DNA of 64,000 bases from Balneolaceae bacterium (GTDB lineage: Bacteria; Bacteroidota; Rhodothermia; Balneolales; Balneolaceae): the NCBI GenBank assembly GCA_017643365.1, contig JAEPNO010000004.1:141085-205084 (forward strand), given 5' to 3'. Under the pieces are notes generated by a model. The model was not told the DNA's origin and did not search any database. It was given only the letters and a program-made list of their open reading frames with translations. Positions within the stretch are counted from its first letter, which is position 1. The number at the start of each line of letters is the position of its first letter. This document shows positions 35,553 to 44,379 of this stretch, in pieces. The position numbers were made by a program, and so were the translations under genes.

Positions 35553-35638
35553 TCCACCGAATGCCCGGTTGATGGATTTAACAAATGAAACTACTACGTA
35601 CTATACCATCCTTCACCCCGCTTTCAGCGAAATGATGG
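35553..35638. repeat. degenerate family B hairpin pair
   Basis: The first hairpin is decayed (TCCACCGAATGCCCGGTTG then GATGG); the second, at 35606-35638, is well kept (CCATC, CCCCGCTTTCAGCG, ATGATGG). It is the leftmost copy of the repeat family seen again at 37.6, 45.0, 46.1 and 46.3 kb. It lies between ggt and the MBOAT-like gene. Confidence 0.75.
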
Positions 35639-35710
35639 TTTGGAATGACTTATGAAAAATTTCTCAAAAGTATGTTGACATCCTAAAATAGAGAGATAAA
35701 AGATCAACAA

Positions 35711-36139
35711 TCAGATTTTAACCTGATAGGCAAAGAACAAACAACTAAAAATGATTGCAATGTTGATAGTGGCTCGAATAATCCATGCATATTTTGAATA
35801 GTCGATATTGGCATAATCACCAATGATTACACAAAGTCCCATAAATAAAAACCAAGGGGTGAGTAGTAAGGTAAATTGCTTAGTTAACACTATGATTACC
35901 AGGTCATGGATAAAGCCGGAGACAACAAAAGTGATTAACAGTGACACGGCATTGGGCAAGAAGGATTTAAGCGGTTTGAAAATTAACTTCCCGAGATAAA
36001 ACCCCCAGATGGGGTTCCAGTATTGCCAAAAGATTGAAAATTTTCCGGCTCCCAGTGAACGGTGTAGCATATTTCGAAGGGAGCCACTCTGACCTAATGG
36101 TACTCCGGTTCTTTTCTTTACGTAGTCGGATAATTTCAA
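35711..36139 (-). CDS. small MBOAT-like membrane protein
   Basis: A 142-residue protein with about four membrane segments. FSIFWQYWNPIWGFYLGKLIF and the HD in VVSGFIHDLV resemble the conserved Trp-Asn block and the catalytic His of membrane-bound O-acyltransferases, but the protein is far shorter than full MBOATs (about 400). Short stand-alone forms exist, so it is not necessarily a fragment; I see no flanking remnant of the missing part. Function cannot be given. Confidence 0.45.
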   Translation of the reverse strand: MKLSDYVKKRTGVPLGQSGSLRNMLHRSLGAGKFSIFWQYWNPIWGFYLGKLIFKPLKSFLPNAVSLLITFVVSGFIHDLVIIVLTKQFTLLLTPWFLFMGLCVIIGDYANIDYSKYAWIIRATINIAIIFSCLFFAYQVKI

Positions 36140-36184
36140 AAAGAATTCTCTTTAACCAATTTGAGTGTCCGCTTTGGGAAGATT

Positions 36185-36496
36185 TTAACTAAAGTGCTTA
36201 AGAATTTCTTCATGGATTGCATTTTTGTCCTGTCTGCTATCAATTAGATTCAAAATGTGAATACAATCTGATTGAATTTCATAGAGTAATATGGAGTGCT
36301 TCGTTATTACACACTTCCTAATTTTATGATCAATTGTACTAGTAGGGTAGATTTGAGGATTTTCTACTATAGTTTGAACTCTTGAATTTAGCTTTTCAAG
36401 AAATCTTTTTTTCGAGTTTTCAGAAAATTCTTCAACTAGGTATTCACAAAGTTTTTCTAACTTATAAACACTAAGTTTTGAAAATAAAACCTTCAT
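36185..36496 (-). CDS. RelE/ParE family toxin
   Basis: A 103-residue protein with the RelE/ParE fold: helical hairpin (YKLEKLCEYLVEEFSENSKKRF), then strands KIRKCVITKHSILLYEI and IHILNLIDSRQDKN. The arginine in the last strand and the DSRQDK ending are typical. The target (gyrase or ribosome) is not clear from sequence. It overlaps its putative antitoxin by 4 bases (ATGA), toxin second. Confidence 0.75.
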   Translation of the reverse strand: MKVLFSKLSVYKLEKLCEYLVEEFSENSKKRFLEKLNSRVQTIVENPQIYPTSTIDHKIRKCVITKHSILLYEIQSDCIHILNLIDSRQDKNAIHEEILKHFS

Positions 36497-36711
36497 GCAA
36501 GTCTCTTATAAACAGACTTCCAAGACTCTGATTCACCCTCTTCGAATTGTTTACGACTAATTTCAATCTCCGCCTTTTCCTCTTCAGATAAATCAAGCCA
36601 AAAATCCGGATGCTCGTTTTTTAGGGTATTAAGAATCTTACCTAAAAGTTCTTGGCTTTCTGTTTCGAGAATGCGTTTTGCAAGTTCAATTTTTAAAGCT
36701 TGAATATTCAT
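36493..36711 (-). CDS. antitoxin partner of the ParE-like toxin
   Basis: A 72-residue, mostly helical acidic protein (MNIQALKIELAKRILETESQ; LSEEEKAEIEISRKQFEEGE). The last part is the standard toxin-wrapping helix of RelE/ParE antitoxins, and the first helix resembles the N-terminal region of the same class. The start at 36711 was chosen over 36756 because the extra 15 residues are atypical. It is translationally coupled to the toxin. Confidence 0.7.
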   Translation of the reverse strand: MNIQALKIELAKRILETESQELLGKILNTLKNEHPDFWLDLSEEEKAEIEISRKQFEEGESESWKSVYKRLA

Positions 36712-36914
36712 AATTTTCAATTTACGGATTTCTCGATTTGATTGCGATAGTAGCAAAAATTGAGTTCTAGAATTTAAAGAAAGTGAATGTTACTAAATAC
36801 TGTATGTGAAACTGTGATTCCAGAATATCGATAGGTAAAATTGAATCTGGTTCTGTTTTAATGTTTCACAAAGAATTTAATTGGAATGAAATAAGTTAGG
36901 AGACTCAACTCTGC

Positions 36915-37199
36915 TTATTTAAAATCTTGCCGACCAATTATGGCCATTATTTCCACAATGTTATCTTCATCATTTATTCTGTAATAAATACTATCTACGC
37001 CACAAACACATCGTCTATATCCAGGTTTAATAAAATCTACTGCTGCATTGGATAGAGGTTGACTTGCAATCATTTCAAAGTATTCGAAGAAAGTATTGAA
37101 ATATTTATCTGCTTGTTTTACTCCGAACCTCTGTACGCCATATTGATGTATTCGAATAAGATCCTCTTTAGCGGCATTGCTAAGTCGGTATCTAGCCAT
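36915..37199 (-). CDS. parE: ParE-type toxin
   Basis: A 94-residue ParE toxin: RYRLSNAAKEDLIRIHQYG is the standard N-terminal helix, with GVKQADKYFNTFF, the strand GYRRCVCGVDSIYYRI and the C-terminal IMAIIGRQDF. ParE proteins of this type usually poison DNA gyrase. It overlaps the 3' end of parD by 8 bases, antitoxin first. Confidence 0.88.
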   Translation of the reverse strand: MARYRLSNAAKEDLIRIHQYGVQRFGVKQADKYFNTFFEYFEMIASQPLSNAAVDFIKPGYRRCVCGVDSIYYRINDEDNIVEIMAIIGRQDFK

Positions 37200-37431
37200 T
37201 AAGCAATCTCTTAGATTCAGCTAAGATTTCTTTTTGTGATTGAGAGCTAAACCCACTTTGCTCAGCTTTTTCAAGTTTTAGTTTGATCAGGTCAATCTCT
37301 CTTTGTTGCATTCTAGCTTGCCTAACCAAATCGTTCACTAATTCACTCTTGCTTGAATACTCCTTACTCTGAACTTGAGCCTTTAGCCACTCGTCGTTTG
37401 GCTCGGTAAATGAAATACTTTGTCGTCCCAT
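37192..37431 (-). CDS. parD: ParD-type antitoxin
   Basis: A 79-residue ParD antitoxin with an N-terminal ribbon-helix-helix (QSISFTEPNDEWLKAQVQS; YSSKSELVNDLVRQARMQQ) and a C-terminal helical toxin-binding tail (EKAEQSGFSSQSQKEILAE). It opens the operon and should repress it. Together with the neighbouring pair this makes two ParE-type modules within 1.3 kb. Confidence 0.88.
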   Translation of the reverse strand: MGRQSISFTEPNDEWLKAQVQSKEYSSKSELVNDLVRQARMQQREIDLIKLKLEKAEQSGFSSQSQKEILAESKRLLNG

Positions 37432-37569
37432 TACTATGATAAATTGGTGTAATTATGCACCAGGTTATTTAAATATTATTGAATATGCAAGTTATGGATT
37501 TGTGAATGCAGAGTTGAAAGAATGAATGTAGAATACAAATTATCATACCTGAGGTTTGGCAGAAGCAAT

Positions 37570-37729
37570 CCATCTGTCGGGCGTTAGCACGGCTGATGGA
37601 ATTATCGTGAAGCTAAGTATTGGTGGTTTATCTCCATTTCCATCAACCCGCTTTCAGCGAAATGATGAGTGGAAAACATTGAAAGGTCTAGAAAGCAACC
37701 CATCTGTAGGGGTTAGCCCGGCTGATGGA
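37570..37729. repeat. family B hairpin repeats (one and a half units)
   Basis: First hairpin at 37570-37599 (CCATCTGTCGGG ... CTGATGG), second at 37640-37667 (CCATCAACCCGCTTTCAGCG ... ATGATG), and another first-type hairpin at 37699-37729 (CCCATCTGTAGGGG ... GCTGATGG). They fill the 426-base gap between parD and the methyltransferase. A short open frame across the block is not a gene. Confidence 0.85.
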
Positions 37730-37857
37730 GCTCACTAACTAAGAGACCGCGCTATTCAAAATGTTTTAAACCCGGATTCACTCATTCTTTAAACTTCTTT
37801 AGTGTACATTGATTCTCAAGAAGCATCCAACCATTTAATACAAAGGCATACAAGACG

Positions 37858-38922
37858 ATGAGTAACGATGTAGACAAGCCAATTCCTGTTAGCCCTCATA
37901 AAAACTCACTGCAGTTTCGTAAATCTGCTGATGTTAGCCTCACGATTGAGGCTTTAATGGAGGGTAATCATGTTATCATCGCGGATTATTATAGCAGTGG
38001 ATTGTTGCTACTTAAGGAGTTGAAGAAGCATCTTAACCAGAGCTTGCCCAATAAGAGCTTTCTTGAGCAAAGGGAATATCGAGCTGAATATCAAAAACTG
38101 TCGAACCGCATTTTGATGGAGGTTAAAAATCATTCGTTGGCTGTAAAGAAATCTCCGGCAATCGGTTGGTTGAAAAAATTGTATCCGGAATCCAACCAAT
38201 TTTATTTAACACTCCCACAAATTCAAGGCCTGAACAGCGCCTGGCAATGGTACATTAAGGGAGTTTCAATTCCTGTACTTCGGAATAAAATTCATCCCTA
38301 TTACGGAGTGTATTTCCCCACTCGTTTTGATCATTTGATTGTTTTTGATAACTGGCTGAAACGGTATTCAGGACCAAAAAAGTCAGCAATGGATATTGGG
38401 ATCGGAAGTGGAGTTCTTTCATTACAAATGATGAAATATGGTTTTCAAAAGGTGTATGGCACCGATGTTAACACAAATGCGATAATTGGTTTCAAAGAGT
38501 TTATGGGGGATACGAAGCTCTCAAGAAAGATTGAATTAGATAATGGAAACCTCTTTGGTAAGTGGGATCAAAAAACCGAATTGATTGTAATTAATCCACC
38601 TTGGTTACCTAAATCGCATGACTTAAACAGGCTGGACGAGGCCATGTACTACCACGACACTCTTTTTGAGGAGTTCTTCTCCGGTGCCAAACAGCGACTC
38701 CTGCCCGACGGTAAAATCGTACTATTATTTTCCAATTTAGCACAATTAACCGGAGCGGCAGAAGAGCATCCCATAGAAAAAGAACTGGCAGAAGGGGGGC
38801 GGTTCAAATTGGAAAATTGCTATAAAAAAAGAGCGAAATCGGCTTCAAGTAAAACGAAACGGAACCAGACTTGGCGTGATTCTGAAGAGGTGGAACTTTG
38901 GGAGTTATCGAGGCTAGAGTAG
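37858..38922 (+). CDS. class I SAM-dependent methyltransferase (PrmC/HemK-like)
   Basis: A 354-residue protein. The C-terminal half is a Rossmann methyltransferase: motif I AMDIGIGSGVLSLQM near residue 177, the acidic residue in GTDVNTNAI, and NPPWLPK near 242, an N-methyltransferase NPPY/W motif as in PrmC, RsmC or DNA/protein amino-methylases. The N-terminal 170 residues are helical with no match. The substrate is probably RNA or protein; DNA is less likely because no target-recognition domain is visible. It stands alone just before the restriction cassette. Confidence 0.7.
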   Translation: MSNDVDKPIPVSPHKNSLQFRKSADVSLTIEALMEGNHVIIADYYSSGLLLLKELKKHLNQSLPNKSFLEQREYRAEYQKLSNRILMEVKNHSLAVKKSPAIGWLKKLYPESNQFYLTLPQIQGLNSAWQWYIKGVSIPVLRNKIHPYYGVYFPTRFDHLIVFDNWLKRYSGPKKSAMDIGIGSGVLSLQMMKYGFQKVYGTDVNTNAIIGFKEFMGDTKLSRKIELDNGNLFGKWDQKTELIVINPPWLPKSHDLNRLDEAMYYHDTLFEEFFSGAKQRLLPDGKIVLLFSNLAQLTGAAEEHPIEKELAEGGRFKLENCYKKRAKSASSKTKRNQTWRDSEEVELWELSRLE

Positions 38923-38983
38923 CTGGTTGGTGAGACCTAATTTAAAACTATGTTTCTGCTCGTTTTGGTGAGAAACGGTTTGG

Positions 38984-39017
38984 CTATGCGCAGTATCCCG
39001 AAGGGTATTGCGTATAG
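38984..39017. repeat. outer hairpin at the left edge of the restriction cassette
   Basis: CTATGCGCAGTA (38984-38995) pairs with TATTGCGTATAG (39006-39017) through two G-T pairs. After one bulged T an inner CCC/GGG closes on a GAA loop. That makes about 15 pairs in 34 bases, with the pairing kept through G-U-type positions, as in a folded single strand. Five bases separate it from the TGTTGTGCCCC end. Confidence 0.65.
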
Positions 39018-39021
39018 GTTT

Positions 39022-39130
39022 TGTTGTGCCCCGTTTTTATTTTTCTTTTCAGTCTGTCAGCGTTGGCGTGAAAGCTCTTTGCAACCGCAGGAACGAGGAT
39101 TGCAATGTGCTTGAACTGAGCGTTGGCTTT
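39022..39130. repeat. left edge repeat of the restriction cassette
   Basis: Outer inverted end TGTTGTGCCCC at 39022-39032, a T-rich stretch, then a conserved block: AGCTCTTT at 39073-39080, 23 bases, AATGTGCTTGA at 39104-39114, and GGCTTT at 39125-39130. The same words occur at identical spacing at 44686-44743 on the other side of the operon. The block also contains a small stem (TTGCAACC with GGATTGCAA, 39079-39106). The last bases overlap the res stop codon. Confidence 0.75.
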
Positions 39131-41768
39131 ACATTCCACCAATCAATTCTTTTGCTTTGTCCAACGTATATGCTCCGTCTACTTCTTTCTTGTCAAAAAT
39201 CATAAAGTAAGCAAAGTCATTCCCTGCTTGTTTTTCCCATTCGTTTCCAAGTCGGCATTTTGCAGCACTGTCGGCATTGTCCAAATGGTCGCCTTTAGTT
39301 TCCACTAAAATCGTTTTACCTGACTTTGTCCGCATAATAAAGTCAGGGTAGTGGTTGGCTTTAAATCCATTGATGTAAAATCCTTTTCCACGTTCCAAAT
39401 TCCTATGCCAAAACTCAATGTTAGAAGATGTTCCGAGTTCCATTGCTACACGTTCTTCAAAGTTGTTCATTGAACCTTCTTTTTCGTAAAGTGAATTACC
39501 AATCGAAGAACCTGTATTTCCTGGAACAATCTCCTTACTCAAATTCCAATTTCCTTTGGTATTGATTCGCTTAGACTTGATTAAATCCATAAAACGACCT
39601 TCAGCATACGAGTCCGCTAATTGTCTGATTTTTGATTTGATTTTGTCTGTATAACTCCATTTGCGAACCAAAATATCTCTTAGCTGCTCTGTGTTCATAC
39701 TATTCAGAACACGACCGATGTAAACCTTGATTTCTTGGTCAGGAATCGGATACATATTTCCGATAATCTGCATCATTTGATGAGTGATGTCTGTAATCTG
39801 GTTTTCTTTTGGTTTTGCCAAAATGTATTCTGCAATTGGGTCTTTTACCAAGTTGTCTTCAATCTTCGTGAATGAAGGTCTGTACTCGTTTTTCTTGGCT
39901 TCTTCTAAGTCGATTTTATACAAGTCAGAAGAGATTTGGTCGAAGTCTATTTTGATGTCTTCGTCTGAAAGTTTGAAGTCTTTCAGCAAAGATTCTCGGT
40001 TTAGTAATTCTTCGTCAGTTCCAAAAATGTCGCTTGCGGTAACTTTGATGAAGAACTGCGGAAACTCAATTTTGTCTATAAACTCCTTGTACGCTTCTTT
40101 TACTTTGTAGCGTTTTACTTTATCACCCATTTCTTGAAAAATATTTTCGTCAACAGGCTGTTGCTCCTGTTCTTTAATTTGTTCTTCTAACTGTCGATTT
40201 TGTTCTTCCGCAATAGCTTCAATTTCATCAATTACCGTTGTTGTTTCTGGTTCTTCTTCATCTGCATTCGGGTCAAACGTTACTCGATTTGTGTCGATGT
40301 TTTCATCTTCTACTTGCTCCGTTTGTTGCTCTGGGAAAAGGAAAGATTCAACTGGGTCTGCAGTAACCGTTTTCTTTTCTTCTTCGGTCATCTTATCAAC
40401 TTTGCGATAATCTTTTTCGCTAAATCCTGATTCTTGCAAGCCTTTTACAATGCTTTGCAATGTCTCATTGAATTTGGCAGATGCCGTTAACACGTATGAA
40501 AGGTTTAACTGAAATGACTTGTGCCTTTGCACGTAAGGTTGACGCAATACACGACCTAAAATTTGCTCCACATCTACTGCACTTGATTTGTCTGCTAATG
40601 ATGCCAAGATGTAAGCAAATGGACAATCCCAACCTTCTTTCAAGGCGTTAATGGTGATGATGTAGCGAACTTCACATTCCTTGCTCATCAAATCAATGCC
40701 TTTCAATTCGTCAATGTTGGCAGTCTTGATTTTGATTTGATTTTCAGGAATACCCAAACTCAACAACTGTTCTTTCAACTTCTCGAAAGTCGTATTGTCG
40801 TCATTGGTTTTGGGTTGTGCTTGAAAAAGTACAATGGGTCTGATGTATTTACCGCCTTCGGCTTCTTGCTTTTTTGCAAGGTTTTCCAACTTGCGTTGCA
40901 AATGCAAAGCATTGTTGATGACTTCCGTTTTATCGTGATTATTGTAAACGATTACAGGAAGCTTTACCATATGTTCCTTTTTTAATTCAATAGCAGGAAC
41001 AAGGCTTACAATGTTGCTATTGTCTTTTGGTGTTGCAGTTAAATCAAGAATGAAAGAAGGATTTAGATTTTTGAGCATATCCACACTCAAATCGCTTTCG
41101 GCATTGTGGCTTTCATCCACTACCAAAACGGGATTGAGATAACGCAAAACATTGATAAGTGCGGTATCATCCACACCGTCTAAAATATGTTCGTTGCTTT
41201 TGAATTGCGATAAAAAGGCTTCTAACTGACCGTTTTCTTGGTAAACCTTTCTGTCGTCCTTGTTTCTTGCCCGCAAGCTGGCAAAACTCATTACAAAAAT
41301 GCTCAACTGGTCTTTTACCACCGTTGGGTTAAAGTTCGAGCCTTGCAACAAATCTTCTTTTTGATAGACTTCTACTCGGTGATTGAAAAGTGTATTGAGT
41401 TTTTGTCTGTACGGATGCTCTGGATTGGAAAGTGCATCAACCGTTTGTTGCAGAAGGTTACTCCAAGGCACTAACCAAATTACGGCTTTTGGTTTGCTGG
41501 AATCATAAGCCTGAAAAATGGAATGTAAAGCATTTACGGCAATAAAGGTTTTACCACCTGCTGTTGGAACTTTCACACAAACGTGTGCTGCATTCGGGAT
41601 GTTATTTTTATAGGGCTGCATACCTGTACCATCCAACGGATTGTACGGACCAATTTTATCTTCCCAATATTGGTTGAAGGCTTTGCCTAAATCTTTTTGC
41701 TCTTGAACATAGTTCAAGTATTCCTCAAGATTTTCAATTACTTTCTGTTGATAGCTCTTTAATTCCAT
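39129..41768 (-). CDS. res: Type III restriction endonuclease, Res subunit
   Basis: An 879-residue helicase-nuclease. Motor motifs: KVPTAGGKTF near 66-75 (Walker A), VVDESHNAES (DEAH-type box), LDLTATPK (motif III) and the C-terminal RecA-fold strings LKEGWDCPFAYILA and EQILGRVLRQPY (motif VI). A PD-ExK nuclease lies at the end (PDF 808-810, ETK 823-825). All are intact. With Mod it would translocate or slide and cut DNA bearing head-to-head unmodified sites. It starts 3 bases after the mod stop, last in the operon. Confidence 0.94.
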   Translation of the reverse strand: MELKSYQQKVIENLEEYLNYVQEQKDLGKAFNQYWEDKIGPYNPLDGTGMQPYKNNIPNAAHVCVKVPTAGGKTFIAVNALHSIFQAYDSSKPKAVIWLVPWSNLLQQTVDALSNPEHPYRQKLNTLFNHRVEVYQKEDLLQGSNFNPTVVKDQLSIFVMSFASLRARNKDDRKVYQENGQLEAFLSQFKSNEHILDGVDDTALINVLRYLNPVLVVDESHNAESDLSVDMLKNLNPSFILDLTATPKDNSNIVSLVPAIELKKEHMVKLPVIVYNNHDKTEVINNALHLQRKLENLAKKQEAEGGKYIRPIVLFQAQPKTNDDNTTFEKLKEQLLSLGIPENQIKIKTANIDELKGIDLMSKECEVRYIITINALKEGWDCPFAYILASLADKSSAVDVEQILGRVLRQPYVQRHKSFQLNLSYVLTASAKFNETLQSIVKGLQESGFSEKDYRKVDKMTEEEKKTVTADPVESFLFPEQQTEQVEDENIDTNRVTFDPNADEEEPETTTVIDEIEAIAEEQNRQLEEQIKEQEQQPVDENIFQEMGDKVKRYKVKEAYKEFIDKIEFPQFFIKVTASDIFGTDEELLNRESLLKDFKLSDEDIKIDFDQISSDLYKIDLEEAKKNEYRPSFTKIEDNLVKDPIAEYILAKPKENQITDITHQMMQIIGNMYPIPDQEIKVYIGRVLNSMNTEQLRDILVRKWSYTDKIKSKIRQLADSYAEGRFMDLIKSKRINTKGNWNLSKEIVPGNTGSSIGNSLYEKEGSMNNFEERVAMELGTSSNIEFWHRNLERGKGFYINGFKANHYPDFIMRTKSGKTILVETKGDHLDNADSAAKCRLGNEWEKQAGNDFAYFMIFDKKEVDGAYTLDKAKELIGGM

Positions 41769-41771
41769 AAT

Positions 41772-43415
41772 CTAAAATCTTGTGATGTCTCTTGGTATTT
41801 TCTTGAAAATGATGTTCTTCTTCGCCATAAACTCTTTTGGCAATAGGCAGTTGTCCGCATAAATAATGTATTGCTCACCTTTGGTTTTTATGAGTTCCAA
41901 AGCATCATAATCTAAAGTGGTCAAACGGTCTTTCTCGTAAATGAAGTAGTAGGCAGTATCTTCTTTTTTGCCCAAGAAGTAATTCTCTGCATTGGGTTCT
42001 GTGAACGAGGTACGAGTTTCTGAGAACCAAATGTATTCTCGGATTTTTGGCAAGCCGACTTCTTCATTTAGATTTTCGTTGTCGTCAAATAATGGCAAGC
42101 CGAGTTCATAGAAGTCAAATGCTCCGCCTGTGCCTTCCACTTTTTTATTGCCTGAACCATAACCTTTAGTTACACGCTTTACTCTTTCTGCCGTAATCTC
42201 ATTGGCGTAATCTTCCATTTCTACCAAAATGAATTTACGATTGCCACCATCTTGCTTGTTTAAGTTCAATACTGCGTGTGCTGTTGTACCTGAACCTGAA
42301 AATGAATCAAGTACGATTGAGTTCTTTTCACTCCCAATTTTTAAAAGAAATTCGATTAGGGAATATGGTTTTGGATAGTTGAAAATGTCTTTACCAAATA
42401 TTTGCTTCAACACTTTTTTGGCACCTTCATTTGTATCAACGTTATCTTCAACTTTATTTATTGTTGTATTTAAATATTTGTCTTTGAATAAATTAGTAGG
42501 TGCTTTAAATGATTTATCTGCTCTTAAAAACCTTATAGAAAACTTGTCACTTTTAATAATGAACTCTGTTCCTTTTTGAATTTCTGCATCAACGGTATCT
42601 TGAACCCACTTAAACTGTGCCGTAAGCTCAAAATCTACGTTTGAATAACCATCTTCAATGATTATGTCGTTATGAAGAAATGCTTTATCATATTGCCCTG
42701 ATTCATATTTGCCATCAGGCAACTTGAAGTAAACTTTATCTTTTGGGAAGAGTATCTTTGCTTCAGGATTTCCTGAATTTAGAAGTGGGGCATCTCCACC
42801 ATCAGAAAGTTCAGCATTGTATTTTAAATTATCTTTCTTTTTTTCATAGCAAACAACATACTCAACCGTTTTTCTTGATTTGTTTGCTAAACTTGGTGGC
42901 GTTGATGTTTTTGTCCAACAGAAGTATTCGACAAAATTATTTCTGCCGAAAATCTCGTCCATCAACAAACGTAGATGTGCTAATTCGTGGTCATCAATCG
43001 AAATAAATATTATTCCATTTTCACTCAAAAGTTTATGAAGCATCTTTAGCCTTGGGTACATCATACACAACCATTTGTCGTGTCTGCTCAAATCATCTCC
43101 GTCTTTACCAACTACTTCACCTAACCACTTCTTTATTTTTGGGTGGTTGACGTTGTCATTGTACACCCAATTCTCATTTCCTGTATTGTAAGGTGGGTCA
43201 ATGTAGATGCACTTTATTTTTCCTTCGTATTCGGGTAATAGACTTTTTAGTGCTTCAAGGTTGTCTCCGTGTATGATTTTGTTTCCGCTGTTAGTTGGTT
43301 CGGTTTGTTCGCCTTTGTCTGCTGTAAAACCGTATTTATGTTCCAATACTCGGTATGGTACATCTTGGTGGTGGCTCACCACCTTGTCTTTTCCTATCCA
43401 ATTGAGTGTTGGCAT
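41772..43415 (-). CDS. mod: Type III DNA methyltransferase, Mod subunit
   Basis: A 547-residue beta-class adenine-N6 methyltransferase. The catalytic DPPYNTGN lies at 73-80 and the SAM-binding LDSFSGSGTTAHAV near residue 375, in the beta-class order. The target-recognition region lies between them (about 150-340), and a C-terminal part of about 150 residues completes a normal Mod. It both methylates and gives the site to Res; the recognition sequence cannot be predicted. No simple-sequence repeat that would make it phase-variable is visible. It starts one base after the 5'-nucleotidase stop. Confidence 0.94.
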   Translation of the reverse strand: MPTLNWIGKDKVVSHHQDVPYRVLEHKYGFTADKGEQTEPTNSGNKIIHGDNLEALKSLLPEYEGKIKCIYIDPPYNTGNENWVYNDNVNHPKIKKWLGEVVGKDGDDLSRHDKWLCMMYPRLKMLHKLLSENGIIFISIDDHELAHLRLLMDEIFGRNNFVEYFCWTKTSTPPSLANKSRKTVEYVVCYEKKKDNLKYNAELSDGGDAPLLNSGNPEAKILFPKDKVYFKLPDGKYESGQYDKAFLHNDIIIEDGYSNVDFELTAQFKWVQDTVDAEIQKGTEFIIKSDKFSIRFLRADKSFKAPTNLFKDKYLNTTINKVEDNVDTNEGAKKVLKQIFGKDIFNYPKPYSLIEFLLKIGSEKNSIVLDSFSGSGTTAHAVLNLNKQDGGNRKFILVEMEDYANEITAERVKRVTKGYGSGNKKVEGTGGAFDFYELGLPLFDDNENLNEEVGLPKIREYIWFSETRTSFTEPNAENYFLGKKEDTAYYFIYEKDRLTTLDYDALELIKTKGEQYIIYADNCLLPKEFMAKKNIIFKKIPRDITRF

Positions 43416-43416
43416 A

Positions 43417-44379
43417 TTATTTCTCTTTTACTTTCTTCGGTTCAACAATAATTTCCTTCTCGTAATTTTTGAGAACAGAATTCGATTTATACAACACTCG
43501 TCCGCAAGGTATTTTCTTACTCGAATCGCTCAAATGTGTATGCTGGTCGTCAAAAAAGATGTGAGCACCAAAGGCTTCTAATACTTTTGCTTTTGGCAGT
43601 CCGCCCATAAAGTAGGCTTCATCCACATAAACATTCCATTTTCTAAGCGTTTTGATAACTCGCATATGACTTGGCGAATTCCGTGCGGTTACAATTGCAA
43701 TACGAAGTGGTGAAAGTTCTTTTTCTACAGGTAAATCGTCTTGAATGTCTGATAGCTTTCTTAGTAGAACTGCAAAAGGTCCATCATTCAAGGGAACATC
43801 TTCGTTTTCCTTTTCGTGCTTGTGGAATGCTTCTATGCCTTGCTCCTTATAGATTTGTTCAGATTCTTCCGAAAAGACAACAGCATCGGCATCAAATGCG
43901 AATTTTACTCGGTCTGTTTCAGGTTCAAAATTTTCTGGTGGGTCGTAAATCAATGCAGTTGCACAGTTTGCCGTATCAATGATTTTTTGAACATCACTTT
44001 CATCACGAGAAAGGAAAAGGTCAACATCAAAAGCGTCAATGAAAGGTGCAAGTGGATCGCCACCCGAGAATGCCCATCTTGTAATTGGAAGTTTGAAATG
44101 TTCAATTGCCTTTAAAACTCTGACTCCTGTTTCAGGGCTGTTCCTTGACATCACTACAACTTCTACAATTGGTTTTTCAACGTGTGTATTTAGTTTTAGT
44201 AATGCTTCAACCAATGGGAAAGCAGTTCCTTTTTCGAGTAGCTTATCTTCATTGGCTAATTGGTATTCCCGAAAACCACGAATATTCTTTTCTCTAAAGA
44301 TTTGTTCTTCTTCCTCGAGATTGAAAAGTGCTCTCGAAGAAACACCAACCACTAATATTTTTGAAAAGTCTACTGGCAT
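43417..44379 (-). CDS. cytosolic 5'-nucleotidase I (cN-I) family protein in R-M operon
   Basis: A 320-residue HAD-fold nucleotidase of the cN-I/PF06189 family. The N-terminal GVSSRALFNLE and VVVMSRNSPETGVRVLKAI are family strings. The catalytic site is complete: nucleophile motif FDADAV at 162-167 (Asp163/165), VTARNSPS with Thr231, a Lys in GGLPKAKVL, and HIFFDDQ with the acidic pair at 277-278. The core matches animal NT5C1A closely. It would release nucleosides from (d)NMPs. It sits between an XRE regulator and mod with gaps of 0 and 1 base, so it belongs to the restriction operon. A defence role, such as nucleotide depletion, is inference. Confidence 0.85.
   Translation of the reverse strand: MPVDFSKILVVGVSSRALFNLEEEEQIFREKNIRGFREYQLANEDKLLEKGTAFPLVEALLKLNTHVEKPIVEVVVMSRNSPETGVRVLKAIEHFKLPITRWAFSGGDPLAPFIDAFDVDLFLSRDESDVQKIIDTANCATALIYDPPENFEPETDRVKFAFDADAVVFSEESEQIYKEQGIEAFHKHEKENEDVPLNDGPFAVLLRKLSDIQDDLPVEKELSPLRIAIVTARNSPSHMRVIKTLRKWNVYVDEAYFMGGLPKAKVLEAFGAHIFFDDQHTHLSDSSKKIPCGRVLYKSNSVLKNYEKEIIVEPKKVKEK

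Noticed and set aside
35410-35655. 81-residue frame at the ggt 5' end
   Set aside because: It overlaps ggt on the opposite strand and runs into a decayed family B repeat.
37556-37738. 60-residue frame
   Set aside because: It lies wholly in family B hairpin repeats and contains their translated sequence.
41772-43415. Phase-variable mod gene
   Set aside because: No tandem short repeat is visible within or just before the gene.
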